Notes: generated by a model not told the origin, from the letters alone. Counted from the stretch's first letter, positions 1-8,577 are shown. The stretch: DNA of 64,000 nucleotides from Melanocharis versteri (GCA_013397845.1 VZTG01001885.1:48662-112661), one strand, 5' to 3'. A program made the numbers and translations.

Positions 1-1223
1 GCAGTAAAGGACACAGCCCTTTGCTAAAGAAAATCATTTTACTATAAGAAATGAAGTTTTATTCTGTTGCACATAGAAAAACTGTGCTGAGCTGAGAGCT
101 GTTTGCTTGTGCTACCAATGTTCTGCTATATTCTGAGCATAAAAGGTAGTAAAAATATTTTTCTAACATTTTTCTTTTTTAGTATGTCTTTCTAATAATT
201 GAAAATTTTATATGTTTTTCTACTCCTATTATTAAATTCCAAAACTACTTATGAGCAAGAATTCGGCAAAGGTACTTCACCTAAAGTGTAAAAGCTTTCC
301 GAAGTTACTAATGATGAATGACAACTGAAGATGACAGAAGGGGAAATAAAGGGGAAATGCAGATTACAGATTTGCCAATGCTCTTTTCAGCGTTGTTACT
401 GGCAAAAAGAATTTACATTCCCTTTCTACATTTAATAGACTGTTTGGGAAGTAAACTCCTTAATATTTTATGGGAACACTTATGTGTCTGTAAAGCACTG
501 CAAGGAAATCACCCGTGATCTTTTCCCATGCCAGTTGCCATCTCTGCCAGATGAAGGGAGCAGATGACTTGGTTGATGTGTACAACTGATAGTGCATTTA
601 ACAGTAACCACTTTGTTGTACTGTACAAGCCATGTATATCCTTTCAGGATATGCTCCCCAAGGTTTTAAAACCTCTTCGTATGAGAAATATGCATTTCCT
701 GTAAGGACAGTAAAAACATAACTTCTTTAAAATCCTGAGACCTTCAGGGTTGGAAATAAACACACTGAAACCCATTGGGAAGCTGGCAACATCTAATCAC
801 TAGAAAGAAAGGCTCTCATTTCTAGCTCTGCAGAGTGACATAATATTGATTTTTAAACCCAGCACTCAATCTTTTGGGTTCAGCATTTGGGGCCAGTGCA
901 ACTTGGGAAGAGAAAGGCTGTTACAGACATGTTGGTGAGGAGGAGGAAACCTGTTAAAGTGGCAAAATAAATTTAAGTGTCTTGCAGCTCCTGGATGTTT
1001 GACATGTTCAAAATACTTCCGGCAGAAATGGATTATTAGGTAGAATGCAAAAAATCAAAAGTGTCTGGTAAGTACAATTCAATGTCTGCCTCTGATTTTT
1101 ATTGCAGGGGTAGCATTTCCATGTAGCTCTTTTCAGAGAACTCTGATTGTACCTGGAGTTGTCTGCACTATCATCTGAGAGTATTTCTGCCGTGAATTTC
1201 CAGTGGACTGTGGGGATAGAACA
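1..1223. other. Non-genic flank 5' of the provirus
   Basis: AT-rich unique-looking sequence with stops in all frames; the longest open frame here is 66 codons and has no recognisable motif. No repeat family, promoter cluster or RNA gene was recognised. It supplies the 5' host flank of the provirus insertion. Confidence 0.6.
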
Positions 1224-1229
1224 GCGCTG
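1224..1229. repeat. 5' target-site duplication GCGCTG
   Basis: Six bases immediately before the LTR TG are identical to 8572-8577 immediately after the 3' LTR CA. The preceding ACA at 1221-1223 also matches the last three LTR bases, so the match looks like 9 bp. The canonical TG...CA ends set the duplication at 6 bp. Confidence 0.93.
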
Positions 1230-1562
1230 TGTGGCGGTGGCCCAGGCTTCCTTCTCCTTTAAAGTGAATGAGATTGACTGGAAGGATTATCCTCCCAGCA
1301 GCAGTGACATTGAGGAGGAAGCTGAAGGTTACTCCGCCCACTGAGGGCTACTCCAAGGCATGTCTCCGCCCAAGTTCCTCCCCTGTCTCCTCCCAAGTTC
1401 CTCTTCTCATACATATGTGTCCATCCCTGGAAAGTTCTCTGTTCTCTGTACCCTCATTGGTTGCTTTGTTACTACCCTTACGTGTTGTTATATGATTGGT
1501 TCCTTGTTACTACGTAATGTTCCCTGGTTGGTTTATGCTTCTCCATGCCTTCTCTGTAAATG

Positions 1563-1568
1563 TATAAG
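1563..1568 (+). promoter_or_regulatory. TATA-like box of the 5' LTR
   Basis: TATAAG lies within TGTATAAGAACCC, about 330 bp into the LTR and about 80 bp before AATAAA, which is the expected U3/R position. The same motif is kept in the 3' LTR at 8236-8241. Role inferred from position. Confidence 0.7.
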
Positions 1569-1647
1569 AACCCATGTTTCCTGAGCTCTGGGCTCTCTTT
1601 GCCTGGCCTTCCTCCCGTCCCTACGTTCGCCTGTCCTTCGGGCAGGG

Positions 1648-1653
1648 AATAAA
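1648..1653 (+). terminator. Poly(A) signal AATAAA in the 5' LTR
   Basis: GGGAATAAAGGATT is followed within about 20 bp by a GT-rich stretch (GGATTTGTGACC), the usual R-region arrangement. In the 5' LTR it is too close to the cap site to be used efficiently. The 3' LTR copy at 8322-8327 would end the genomic RNA. Confidence 0.75.
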
Positions 1654-1899
1654 GGATTGGATTTGTGACCAGCTGGAGAGTCCTCCCTCTGTTCTTCACC
1701 TGCGCCATGTCGGTTCCAACAACGCCTGCTTGCCCGTCAGCTCCCCTGAGAGGCAAAAGCCAAGCCTCCTTCGGAGCCTGAGGGTAAAGCCCCGAGGCCG
1801 TGCGAACCCCCTCGGTTGAGCGGCTTAGGGTGCTTCTCATTCGTCACTCCCGGCTTGCCCAGCGGGCTGAGAGAGGCAAGCTTCGACCAGCGCGACAGC

Positions 1900-1917
1900 T
1901 GGTGCCCAACGTGGGGC
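1900..1917 (+). other. Primer binding site, tRNA-Lys type
   Basis: TGGTGCCCAACGTGGGGC begins 2 bp after the LTR end. It is complementary to the 3' end of tRNA-Lys(1,2) with one T in place of C at position 4, a form also used by ERVK-type elements. It would prime minus-strand DNA synthesis. Confidence 0.88.
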
Positions 1918-2267
1918 CTTTGACGGTGGTCAAAGGTCCTTTGAAGAAGCGTTCGAAGTCGCTGGACTTTGCGCTTATTGGGACTCCAGCACCCCTGTGT
2001 TGCAGCATGCTGCTTTCTGCGCAGTGGTGCTCCTGCGGGCAACTCCGACAACCTGCGGGAGGAACCACCGCAGACCGGAGCGCAGTGCAGGACCTGCTTG
2101 GAGGCTTTTCTTTCTCCAGGATCCATTTTGGTGGATTTTTTCGTGGACCTTCCAGACGCACTTGGAAGGTAAAGGATTCTGGGGACCCTTTTCTGCTTTA
2201 GTTTTCCGTTTTCCTCCTTGTAGGGTGAACTGTGGGTTTGTGGACATTTTGTGCATTTAATTTAATT
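1918..2267 (+). other. Proviral 5' leader with candidate splice donor
   Basis: Untranslated leader between the primer binding site and the gag ATG. It should hold the packaging signal, but none can be identified from primary sequence. A good donor-like site GAAG/GTAAAG has its GT at 2169-2170. It could join to the acceptor-like TTTTCTTCCCCCAG at about 7562-7575 in the env region to make a subgenomic RNA. Splicing is inferred only. Confidence 0.55.
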
Positions 2268-4053
2268 ATGGGTTCTAAACTGTCCACAGCCCAGAGGGAG
2301 TTCTGTAACCAAGTTGTGGGTACCCTGGTGGGTGGGGGGAAACGGTTTTTCAAAGGGAAAAGTTAAACAGTTAACACGTTGGGTTTTCACTTCGTTCCCT
2401 TCTGTCTCCCCAAGTTCTGTTAGAAATGTTAATTTTTGGAATGGGGTGGGTGCTAAACTGACTTCCCTCCGTTCCACGGGAGATTCCAAAGCAGCAGAAT
2501 TTTTACCTGTTGTGATTTTAATTTGTGAGGTTCTGACTGCTGCTCGGGGAAAAGAAACAAAAACTCCAACGTCCCCGCGTTTAAACCCTCCCCCTCGACC
2601 CTCACCCCAAGCTCCTAATTCCTTTTCCCCTACGCTGAGGGAAGCTAGAGGTGCAAACCACCACACGGCGCAGGGTTGCCATCGTCTCCCTGGCCCTCCA
2701 GACTTTCCTCAGCACCCTGGCTGCGACAGGAGTCGCGAACCTGCCGCAGACCCTTCCCCTATCCCTCTCTCCAACCCCGTTTCCCCAGTTCATGGCTCCT
2801 TGTGTTCGCCACAAAATGGCGCCCTCAATCCTTTATCCCCTTCCCTGACCTTGTCCCAAGATGGCGGTCGCCACGTGGCGGCCCCATCCCCCTCTCCTTC
2901 TCCCCACAATCCTTTGTGTTCGTGTTCCCATCCCTTTCCTCCTCAGACCACTCCTCTTCCGGTGGGGGGCGTCCACTTTTCCACTGGCTCCTCCTTTGTC
3001 TCTGACTCCTCCCATTTTCCCGCTCCTTCCTCTCTCAACTCCACCTACCCTCTTCCTACCTCCGGTTCCCACGGTACCACATCCGGTTCCCACGCTCTCG
3101 GTACCGGATGTGAGGCTGTTGGGGCCCGGAACCAGGAGGCCGGCGTTCCATTTGCCGCTCCGGTCACATACAACCGGCAGGGCAACAGCCCCTCGTGGCG
3201 GCCCTTTGAATCAAATGTTCTCCAACAGGTTTGCAAGGTCCAAAGGGAATATGGGAGGGAAAGTTCTTATTTTAAGAACTTTCTGCGAGCAACTTTAACA
3301 AATAATGTAATGGTACCAAATGATATTAAGAATTTATTTTCATGTTTATTGACTCCATCAGAATTTCAAATATGGAATTCCGATTGGAAAAGAGAATTGA
3401 CTGCTTTGCTCCCCATATTCCTTCGGGACTTTCCAAACCAGGGCCTCACCATAGACCACCTTTGCGGTGAGGGGCAGGTGTCCAAGCCCCAGGATCAAGC
3501 ACGCTTGATACCTGAGGAAGTTTTGAATACAATAAGGGACACCGCGGAACGTCTGTTTCTGCAACTACCCCCAAAATCCGGACCTTTAGTTGAGTATACG
3601 CAAATTAAACAAGGAGTCAATGAAACATTCATCGATTTCATTGACCGGCTCAGGGTAGCAGTGGAAAAACAAATTGATGACCCGCAAACCCGAGAGCGGA
3701 TTTTAATATCGTTAGCAAAAGCGAATTCTAATGACGCATGTAAAAGGGTCATTCTTGCCTTGCCGTTTGAGCCACCGCCTACCCTGACCCAAATGATTAA
3801 GGCATGCTCTCTTCAAATCTCGATTTCGAATCCGGCCTCAAATTTAAATTCACATTTAAAAAAAGGAGGAATTGTAGGTGGTTCAAGGGTGGAAGTGGGA
3901 GCGGCGGGACAATCAGAGGTGGTCTGTTTCCTTTGTGGAAAAAAGGGACACGTTTCCCGATTCTGCAGGGCCCCCTTTCCATCAAGACAACCTATTAATG
4001 AAACACTGTTTAAGTATACCGCTGCAGATTTGACGTCTAAGAGGGGAAACTGA
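2268..4053 (+). pseudogene. gag: gag polyprotein, frameshifted near the N-terminus
   Basis: Encodes the virion structural polyprotein. The likely start is ATG 2268, giving MGSKLS, a myristoylation-type matrix N-terminus. That frame stops at TAA 2364-2366, and the gag-like sequence continues one frame over from about 2314 to the TGA at 4051-4053, so one indel in the A-rich stretch near 2355-2363 breaks the gene. Order: a short matrix region; a long Pro/Ser-rich segment (about 2575-3120); a capsid-like part (about 3165-3840) with the major homology region QG..E..F..F..RL at 3610-3651; and one CCHC zinc knuckle (C-x2-C-x4-H-x4-C) at 3925-3966. Betaretroviral nucleocapsids usually have two knuckles and I see only one. 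No PPPY or PTAP late motif was noticed. The reading frame ends directly at the slippery heptamer. Confidence 0.9.
4044..4050 (+). promoter_or_regulatory. gag-pro -1 ribosomal frameshift heptamer GGGAAAC
   Basis: In the gag frame the codons are GGA AAC preceded by G, followed at once by the TGA stop (4051-4053). This is the canonical X XXY YYZ slippery form. Slipping back one base enters the frame that carries the dUTPase-like and protease sequence. A downstream pseudoknot was not worked out. Confidence 0.85.
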
Positions 4054-4880
4054 GGAATGAGCGCGATCCACCTCTGCGCCAAGATAAAAGTGGAGTGGAC
4101 CAACCCAAACGATGGATCGCCTCTGACAACATTAAGGTGATCCCAACCACACTTTAGTCAGATGGTGGCTTCAATAAAGACTTACCACGATGGGCTTCGA
4201 GACAGAGATTAAAGGTTGCCACCACCCCATCATACCAACTTGATTCCCATCGTTGGACTCTGGTATCAGTGACTGTACTACCACAGTGTTGTTACATACC
4301 GGACATGACTACTGTGTTTGTTGTAGGGGACACACAGCAAACGCCACCGGGGATCGAAGTCTCTCCCGAATTGGTAGTAATCGATTCGGATGGGGCGGAC
4401 TGTTCACCCTCCCCTCTTCCTACCAAGTGGGCAAGTGATTGCCCAGGCCATACCGTTGCCGAGGCTTCTGCCAAGAGAGGGCGACTCTGTCAACATCTCT
4501 TGGACAGAAGTCGTAGTAAGAGACAAGCCCCTGTTGGAGTGTCGGGTCCAACAGGGAGCAGACAGATTTGTCATTCATGGAATGGTGGACACTGGCGCGG
4601 ACATGACGGTCATTCCGACTGAAAAGTGGCCGTCACATTGGGAGCGGCAAGTCAACGGCACGGTCTCCGGGATCGGGGGGACTCAATTGGCCACTCAATC
4701 TAAATTCCCAATTCAGATTGAAGGACCCGATGGGAGGGTCGCAACTGTTAAACCATTCATATTAGACACCAAATTTACACTTTGGGGAAGAGACGCCATG
4801 TCGCAGTGGGGCACTTCCATTAATATCAGCCCTGCTGAACGGGGTTTTCCCAGGCGGCCACTGACGGGGAGTGCGGCACC

Positions 4881-4887
4881 CAAAAAC
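4881..4887 (+). promoter_or_regulatory. Probable pro-pol frameshift heptamer CAAAAAC (one base off canonical)
   Basis: The pro frame reads AAA AAC then TGA (4888-4890), and pol continues in the -1 frame. This mirrors the gag-pro junction, but the first base is C where the canonical heptamer is AAAAAAC. A single substitution that weakened the site is likely. Function is inferred. Confidence 0.6.
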
Positions 4888-5734
4888 TGAATTGGAAAAC
4901 TGATTCACCAGTGTGGGTGGATCAGTGGCCGCTTCATAGAGATAAATTGACCACACTCCGCACGCTCGTGAAGGAGCAGCTTGAGAAAGGTAACATCGAG
5001 CCCTCAAATAGTCCTTGGAATTCACCTATTTTTGTTATCCGTAAACCAGGCAAGGACAAATGGCGTCTCCTTCACGACCTGCGCCAAATAAACGAAGTGA
5101 TAGAAGACATGGGTCCATTGCAGCCTGGGATGCCATCTCCAGCGCTGCTTCCCCAAAAGTGGAAGATTGCAGTCCTGGACATCAAAGATTGCTTCTTCCA
5201 CATTCCCCTCCATCCTGAAGACATGCCCAGGTTTGCCTTCTCTGTACCATCTATTAATAGAGAAGCTCCCATGGAGAGATACCATTGGCGAGTTCTCCCG
5301 CAAGGGATGAAAAACTCACCTACCATCTGCCAGTGGTATGTCTCCAAAGTCCTATCGCCTGTCCGTGCCGTGGCACAGAGGGCAAAAATCCATTACATGG
5401 ATGATGTCCACATTTGCTGCCCCTCTGAAAAATATTTAGATTGGACTTTGCGTTAAGGTGGTTGGAGCCTTGGAAAGCCATGGCTTTGAACTTCAACTAG
5501 AAAAGATCCAACGGTTCGAGCCATGGAAATACCTCGGCCTTCAAATCCATGAAAAAACTATTCAGCCACAACTTCTTTCTTGACAATCCTAAGACTTTAC
5601 AGGAACTGCATCAGCTTTGCGGCAGTTTGAATTGGATTCGGCCGTGGTTAGGTCTCACCATAGAAGACCTGGCCCCTCTTTTCAATTTGTTAGGAGGGGG
5701 GGGGAGACCTGACCTCACCAAGAACGTTGACTGA
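4884..5734 (+). pseudogene. pol: pol: reverse transcriptase, split over three frames
   Basis: The polymerase domain begins in the -1 frame after pro with LNWKTDSPVWVDQWPL, a typical betaretroviral RT start. It then shows the fingers/palm blocks WRLLHDLRQIN, VLDIKDCFFHIPL and RVLPQGMKNSPTICQ, and the catalytic YMDD at 5394-5405. This frame (open to TAA 5454-5456) is followed by RT sequence in the next frame (about 5457 to TGA 5581-5583, containing GALESHGFELQLEK). The third frame runs to 5734 and holds the thumb/connection-like LCGSLNWIRPWLG. Breaks thus lie near 5450 and 5575. Sequence then returns to the first frame through a run of nine G at 5696-5704. The active-site residues are intact but no continuous enzyme can be made. 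Confidence 0.92.
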
Positions 5735-7142
5735 TGAAGCACGTGAGGCCATCAACAAAGCTGCGAAAGCGATGTCCAGTAGACAAGCGCACAGGTATGA
5801 CCCGAACTTGCCATTCAATTACATCATCCTAGAGAAAATGCCGCACCTCCATGCCCTGATTTATCAATGGGATGGAGAGGCTGGGGATCCTCTCTTGATC
5901 ATAGAGTGGATATTCCTGCCTCACAAGCCATCCAAAACTATAACCACACCACAAGAGCGCATGGCGCAGCTCATCATCAGGGGACGCGCACGGCTCTGCA
6001 CGCTGGCGGGGTGCGATTTTACATGCATTGTTTTACCAATCGTTGCGGACCAATTGGAGTTTTTATTGCAAAATAACATTAATTTACAATTCGCTTTAGA
6101 CAGTTACCCAGGTCAAATTACCTGTCACAAGCCAAAACATCGGCTCTTCAATGAAACCTTCAAATTAATCCCAAAAGAGGTCCAAAGCAGAAAGCCCCTC
6201 AAGGATGCTCTGACCATCTTTACAGACAGCTCAGGGAAATCCCACAAGTCGGTAGTGACTTGGAGGGATCCCGAGACATGGCGGTGGGAAGCCGATGTCG
6301 AGGTGGTCGAAGGATCACCTCAAGTTGCAGAGTTCGCAGCCGTCGTCAGAGCATTCAAGCGATTCCCAGGACCTCTCAATTTGATGACGGATTCAGCATA
6401 CGTGGCCGGGGTAACAATGAGAGCTGAGGGGGCTCTCCTCAAAGAAGTACAAAATCCACAAATTTTTAACTTGCTCTCGCAATTAATTGAAATCCTTTCC
6501 CACCGGGAGCAACCATATTTCGTAATGCATGTGAGATCGCACACCGATCTACCTGGGTTTATTGCTGAAGGAAACCAGCGTGCCAACGAATTAGCAATGC
6601 CTGCGGAATTGGCCAACCTACCCCAGGTGTTTGAGCAAGCGAAAGTGAGCCATGCGATGTTCCATCAGAATGTGCCGGCCTTGATCCGGATGTTCCATCT
6701 ATCCCGGAGTCAGGCCAAAGCAATTGTGGCAACATGCCCTAGTTGCCAATCCCATCAATTGCCATCCTTTGGCAGCGGGGTCAATCCTAGAGGCCTTAAC
6801 AGAGGAGAGGTGTGGCAGACAGACATTACACATTTTCCTGAGTTCGGCAGATTCAAGTATGTGCATGTTTCCATCGACACATTTTCTGGAGCGATTTACG
6901 TCTCAGCACATGCGGGAGAAAAATCCAGTGACGTGCGCAAATATCTAGTCCAAGCTTTCGCGGCTTTGGGAATTCCCAAAGAACTAAAAACAGACAATGG
7001 GCCCGCGTATGCCTCGAAGGATTTCGCCGCATTCTGCCAGGAGTGGGGAATTCTGCATCGAACAGGTATCCCACATTCCCCAACAGGACAAGCCATCATC
7101 GAGAGAGCTCACCAATCCCTCAAAAGGATGCTACACCGGTAG
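5705..7142 (+). pseudogene. pol: pol: RNase H and integrase core, open frame ended by an early TAG
   Basis: This is the longest intact pol segment, with an uninterrupted frame of about 471 codons from 5727. RNase H acidic residues are present in order: Asp of FTDSSG (6225), Glu of VAEFAA (6330), Asp of MTDSAY (6390) and Asp of SHTDLPG (6546). Integrase follows with an N-terminal zinc-binding HHCC region (HAMFH ... CPSCQ, about 6650-6750) and the DDE core: Asp at 6822, Asp at 6993 and Glu at 7101, the last two separated by exactly 35 residues. A TAG at 7140-7142 cuts off the C-terminal domain, although the same frame stays open beyond it. All catalytic residues survive, so damage here is limited to that nonsense codon and the upstream frame breaks. 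Confidence 0.93.
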
Positions 7143-7481
7143 AGCGACACAGTCAAGTCCAATTCACTGATCGTAAGACTGTCCACAGCACTTTTTACAT
7201 TAAATTTCCTAAACGGAACTTTTGAAGACTTAGAACCGCCTATTTTTAGGCATTTTAAAAATGACAAGAAACAAAAACTGAAAGAGCACCCGCTGGTGCT
7301 CATTAAAGATCCCAAAACTCAAAATGTAGAAGGCCCATTTCAACTGATCACCTGGGGGAGGGGATACGCAAGCGTCTCTACTCCAGGGGGGCCAAAGTGG
7401 GTACCCGCGAAGTGGGTGAAACCCCACGCGCCGGTATCCACCGGGAAAGAATTAAAATCTGTCGTGTTTAATTGGAAATGA
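7143..7481 (+). pseudogene. pol: pol: integrase C-terminal domain beyond the nonsense codon
   Basis: It continues in the same frame as the integrase core without another stop to TGA 7479-7481. It carries LFTLNFLNGTFED and LITWGRGYASVSTPGG, followed by WVPAKWVKP. These resemble the DNA-binding C-terminal domain of betaretroviral integrases. The final TGA overlaps the env ATG (7478-7480) as ATGA, the usual compact pol/env junction. The only break separating it from the catalytic core is the single TAG at 7140. Confidence 0.85.
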
Positions 7482-8017
7482 AGACGAAAGCGCCCCGGAA
7501 CAGGAGAGTCTGGGAGCCCCTAAAGGTATATCTATTTGTGTATGTCCTAACTCCTGTTTGTTTTCTTCCCCCAGAAATAGCCATCCATCCAATCGCCCTG
7601 ATGTTTGTTGCAGCCAGTCTCCTGCCCTTCAGCCAAACCCAGATCATCCTGCAGCCGAAACAAGAATCTGATGAACTTTGTTGTTTGAACGCAACTTCTA
7701 AAATACCCGATGTTCGGCGAGCGATTCAACGGATGCAGGAAACGATCCCCCAAGTTAAAGAAGGGACTGGTGACTGGGCCGCGAACATTTTTTCAGAATG
7801 GGGCCTTTCTGGGTGGGATGCGGTTGCTATAATTTTTTCCATTGTTATTATCTGTATTACGTTAAACTTTTTATTAAATTTATATAGTAAAAAAGCGGGA
7901 GATGTGGCGGTGGCTCAGGCTTCCTTCTCCTTTAAAGTGAATGAGATTGACTGGAAGGATTATCCTCCCAGCAGCAGTGACATTGAGGAGGAAGCTGAAG
8001 GTCACTCCGCCCACTGA
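7478..8017 (+). CDS. env: Compact env remnant: leader plus membrane span, runs into the 3' LTR
   Basis: A 179-residue uninterrupted frame from the ATG overlapping the pol stop. It begins with a basic stretch (MKTKAPRNRR), then a hydrophobic leader-like segment (about 7518-7560), a second hydrophobic patch, a CC pair with an NAT glycosylation sequon (about 7676-7692), a polar region, a Trp-rich juxtamembrane stretch (SEWGLSGW) and one strong membrane span at about 7820-7885. The tail is acidic, and its last 37 residues are encoded by U3 (7903-8014). A retroviral env is normally 1.5-2 kb, so the surface subunit and most of the transmembrane ectodomain are missing; no receptor-binding or furin-type site is seen. 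It is intact while gag, pro and pol are broken, so it is a candidate expressed membrane protein or simply a short ORF that has escaped mutation. A splice-acceptor-like pyrimidine tract and AG end at 7575, inside the frame. Confidence 0.7.
   Translation: MKTKAPRNRRVWEPLKVYLFVYVLTPVCFLPPEIAIHPIALMFVAASLLPFSQTQIILQPKQESDELCCLNATSKIPDVRRAIQRMQETIPQVKEGTGDWAANIFSEWGLSGWDAVAIIFSIVIICITLNFLLNLYSKKAGDVAVAQASFSFKVNEIDWKDYPPSSSDIEEEAEGHSAH
7889..7902 (+). other. Polypurine tract before the 3' LTR
   Basis: AAAAAAGCGGGAGA ends exactly at the LTR TG (7903). It is purine-only except for one C. It marks where plus-strand DNA synthesis would start. Confidence 0.85.
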
Positions 8018-8235
8018 GTGCCACTCCAAGGCATGTCTCCGCCCAAGTTCCTCCCCTGTCTCCTCCCAAGTTCCTCCTCTCATACATATGTATCCATCCC
8101 TGGAAAGTTCTCTGTTCTCTGTACCCTCATTGGTTGCTTTGTTACTACCCTTACGTGTTGTTATATGATTGGTTCCTTGTTATTAGGTAATGTTCCCTGG
8201 TTGGTTTACGCTTCTCCACGCCTTCTCTGTAAATG

Positions 8236-8241
8236 TATAAG
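8236..8241 (+). promoter_or_regulatory. TATA-like box of the 3' LTR
   Basis: TATAAG is in the same context as in the 5' LTR. If active, this LTR could start transcripts into the flank from about 8260 rightward. Confidence 0.6.
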
Positions 8242-8321
8242 AACCCATGTTTCCCGAGCTCTGGGCTCTCTTTGCCTGGCCTTCCTCCCGTCCCTATGTT
8301 CGCCTGTCCTTCGGGGCAGGG

Positions 8322-8327
8322 AATAAA
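8322..8327 (+). terminator. Poly(A) signal AATAAA of the 3' LTR
   Basis: GGGAATAAAGGATTGGATTTGTG has the same arrangement as the 5' copy. It would end proviral transcripts about 15-25 bp downstream. Confidence 0.75.
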
Positions 8328-8571
8328 GGATTGGATTTGTGACCAGCTGGAGAGTCCTCCCTCTGTTCTTCACCTGCGCCGTGTCGGTTCCAACAACGCC
8401 TGCTTGCCCGTCAGCTCCCCTGAGAGGCAAAAGCCAAGCCTCCTTCGGAGCCTGAGGGTAAAGCCCCGAGGCCGTGCGAACCCCCTCGGTTGAGCGGCTT
8501 AGGGTGCTTCTCATTCGTCGCTCCCGGCTTGCCCAGCAGGCTGAGAGAGGCAAGCTTCGACCGGCGCGACA

Positions 8572-8577
8572 GCGCTG
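8572..8577. repeat. 3' target-site duplication GCGCTG
   Basis: Identical to 1224-1229. It closes the insertion; host sequence resumes with TATCCTGGACTGG. Confidence 0.93.

Larger units (their letters stand above)
1230..1897 (+). repeat. 5' LTR of the provirus
   Basis: It is 668 bp, starts TGTGGCGGTGG and ends GCGCGACA, and is repeated at 7903-8571. U3 begins with the last 37 codons of the env remnant frame, open in this copy too, with its stop near 1342-1344. U3 is followed by pyrimidine-rich CTCCTCCCAAGTTCC repeats and ATTGG / CCAAT-type elements. A TATA-like box (1563-1568) and AATAAA (1648-1653) divide it into U3, a short R and a long U5 of about 230 bp. By eye it differs from the 3' LTR at about 16 substitutions and one 1-bp indel. 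Confidence 0.95.
4044..4890 (+). pseudogene. pro: dUTPase-like domain plus aspartic protease (pro), broken
   Basis: Entered by -1 frameshifting from gag. The first part is open from 4044 to the TGA at 4620-4622 apart from a nonsense TAG at 4155-4157. It contains GIEVSPELVVIDSDG, which resembles dUTPase motif 3. The dUTPase-like ending (PSGQVIAQAIPLP) and the protease lie one frame over, in an open frame 4390-4890, so a second break lies between about 4378 and 4430. The protease has the catalytic DTGA at 4588-4599, preceded by hydrophobic residues, and the GRDAMSQWG segment near 4788-4812 that matches the C-terminal GRD helix of retropepsins. The protease domain itself is uninterrupted. The dUTPase assignment rests on weak motif similarity plus position and is less certain than the protease. 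Confidence 0.82.
7903..8571 (+). repeat. 3' LTR of the provirus
   Basis: It is 669 bp, from TGTGGCGGTGG to GCGCGACA, and matches 1230-1897. It has TATAAG at 8236-8241 and AATAAA at 8322-8327. One extra G in the GGGG run at about 8314-8317 gives the 1-bp length difference. It retains more CpG sites than the 5' copy. The first 112 bp are the tail of the env remnant frame. Confidence 0.95.
1224..8577 (+). mobile_element. Class II (betaretrovirus-like, ERVK-type) endogenous provirus, near full length, defective
   Basis: Two direct repeats of about 668 bp that start TG and end CA enclose gag, pro, pol and an env remnant, all on the + strand. Seen directly: a perfect 6-bp duplication GCGCTG on both sides; a primer binding site matching tRNA-Lys; slippery heptamer GGGAAAC at the gag end; a dUTPase-like segment joined to protease; pol in the -1 frame to pro; an env start overlapping the pol stop; and a purine tract before the 3' LTR. 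From family knowledge, a 6-bp TSD, a Lys primer and dUTPase-PR with two -1 frameshifts point to the betaretroviral / ERVK group. Coding breaks lie at about 2355, 4155, 4378-4430, about 5450, about 5575, 5696-5704 and 7140. The copy therefore cannot produce its polyproteins, although its LTRs keep promoter and poly(A) signals. Confidence 0.95.

Noticed and set aside
1147..1344. 65-codon frame running from the flank into the 5' LTR
   Set aside because: The LTR part is the env tail fragment; the flank part is chance in-frame host sequence.
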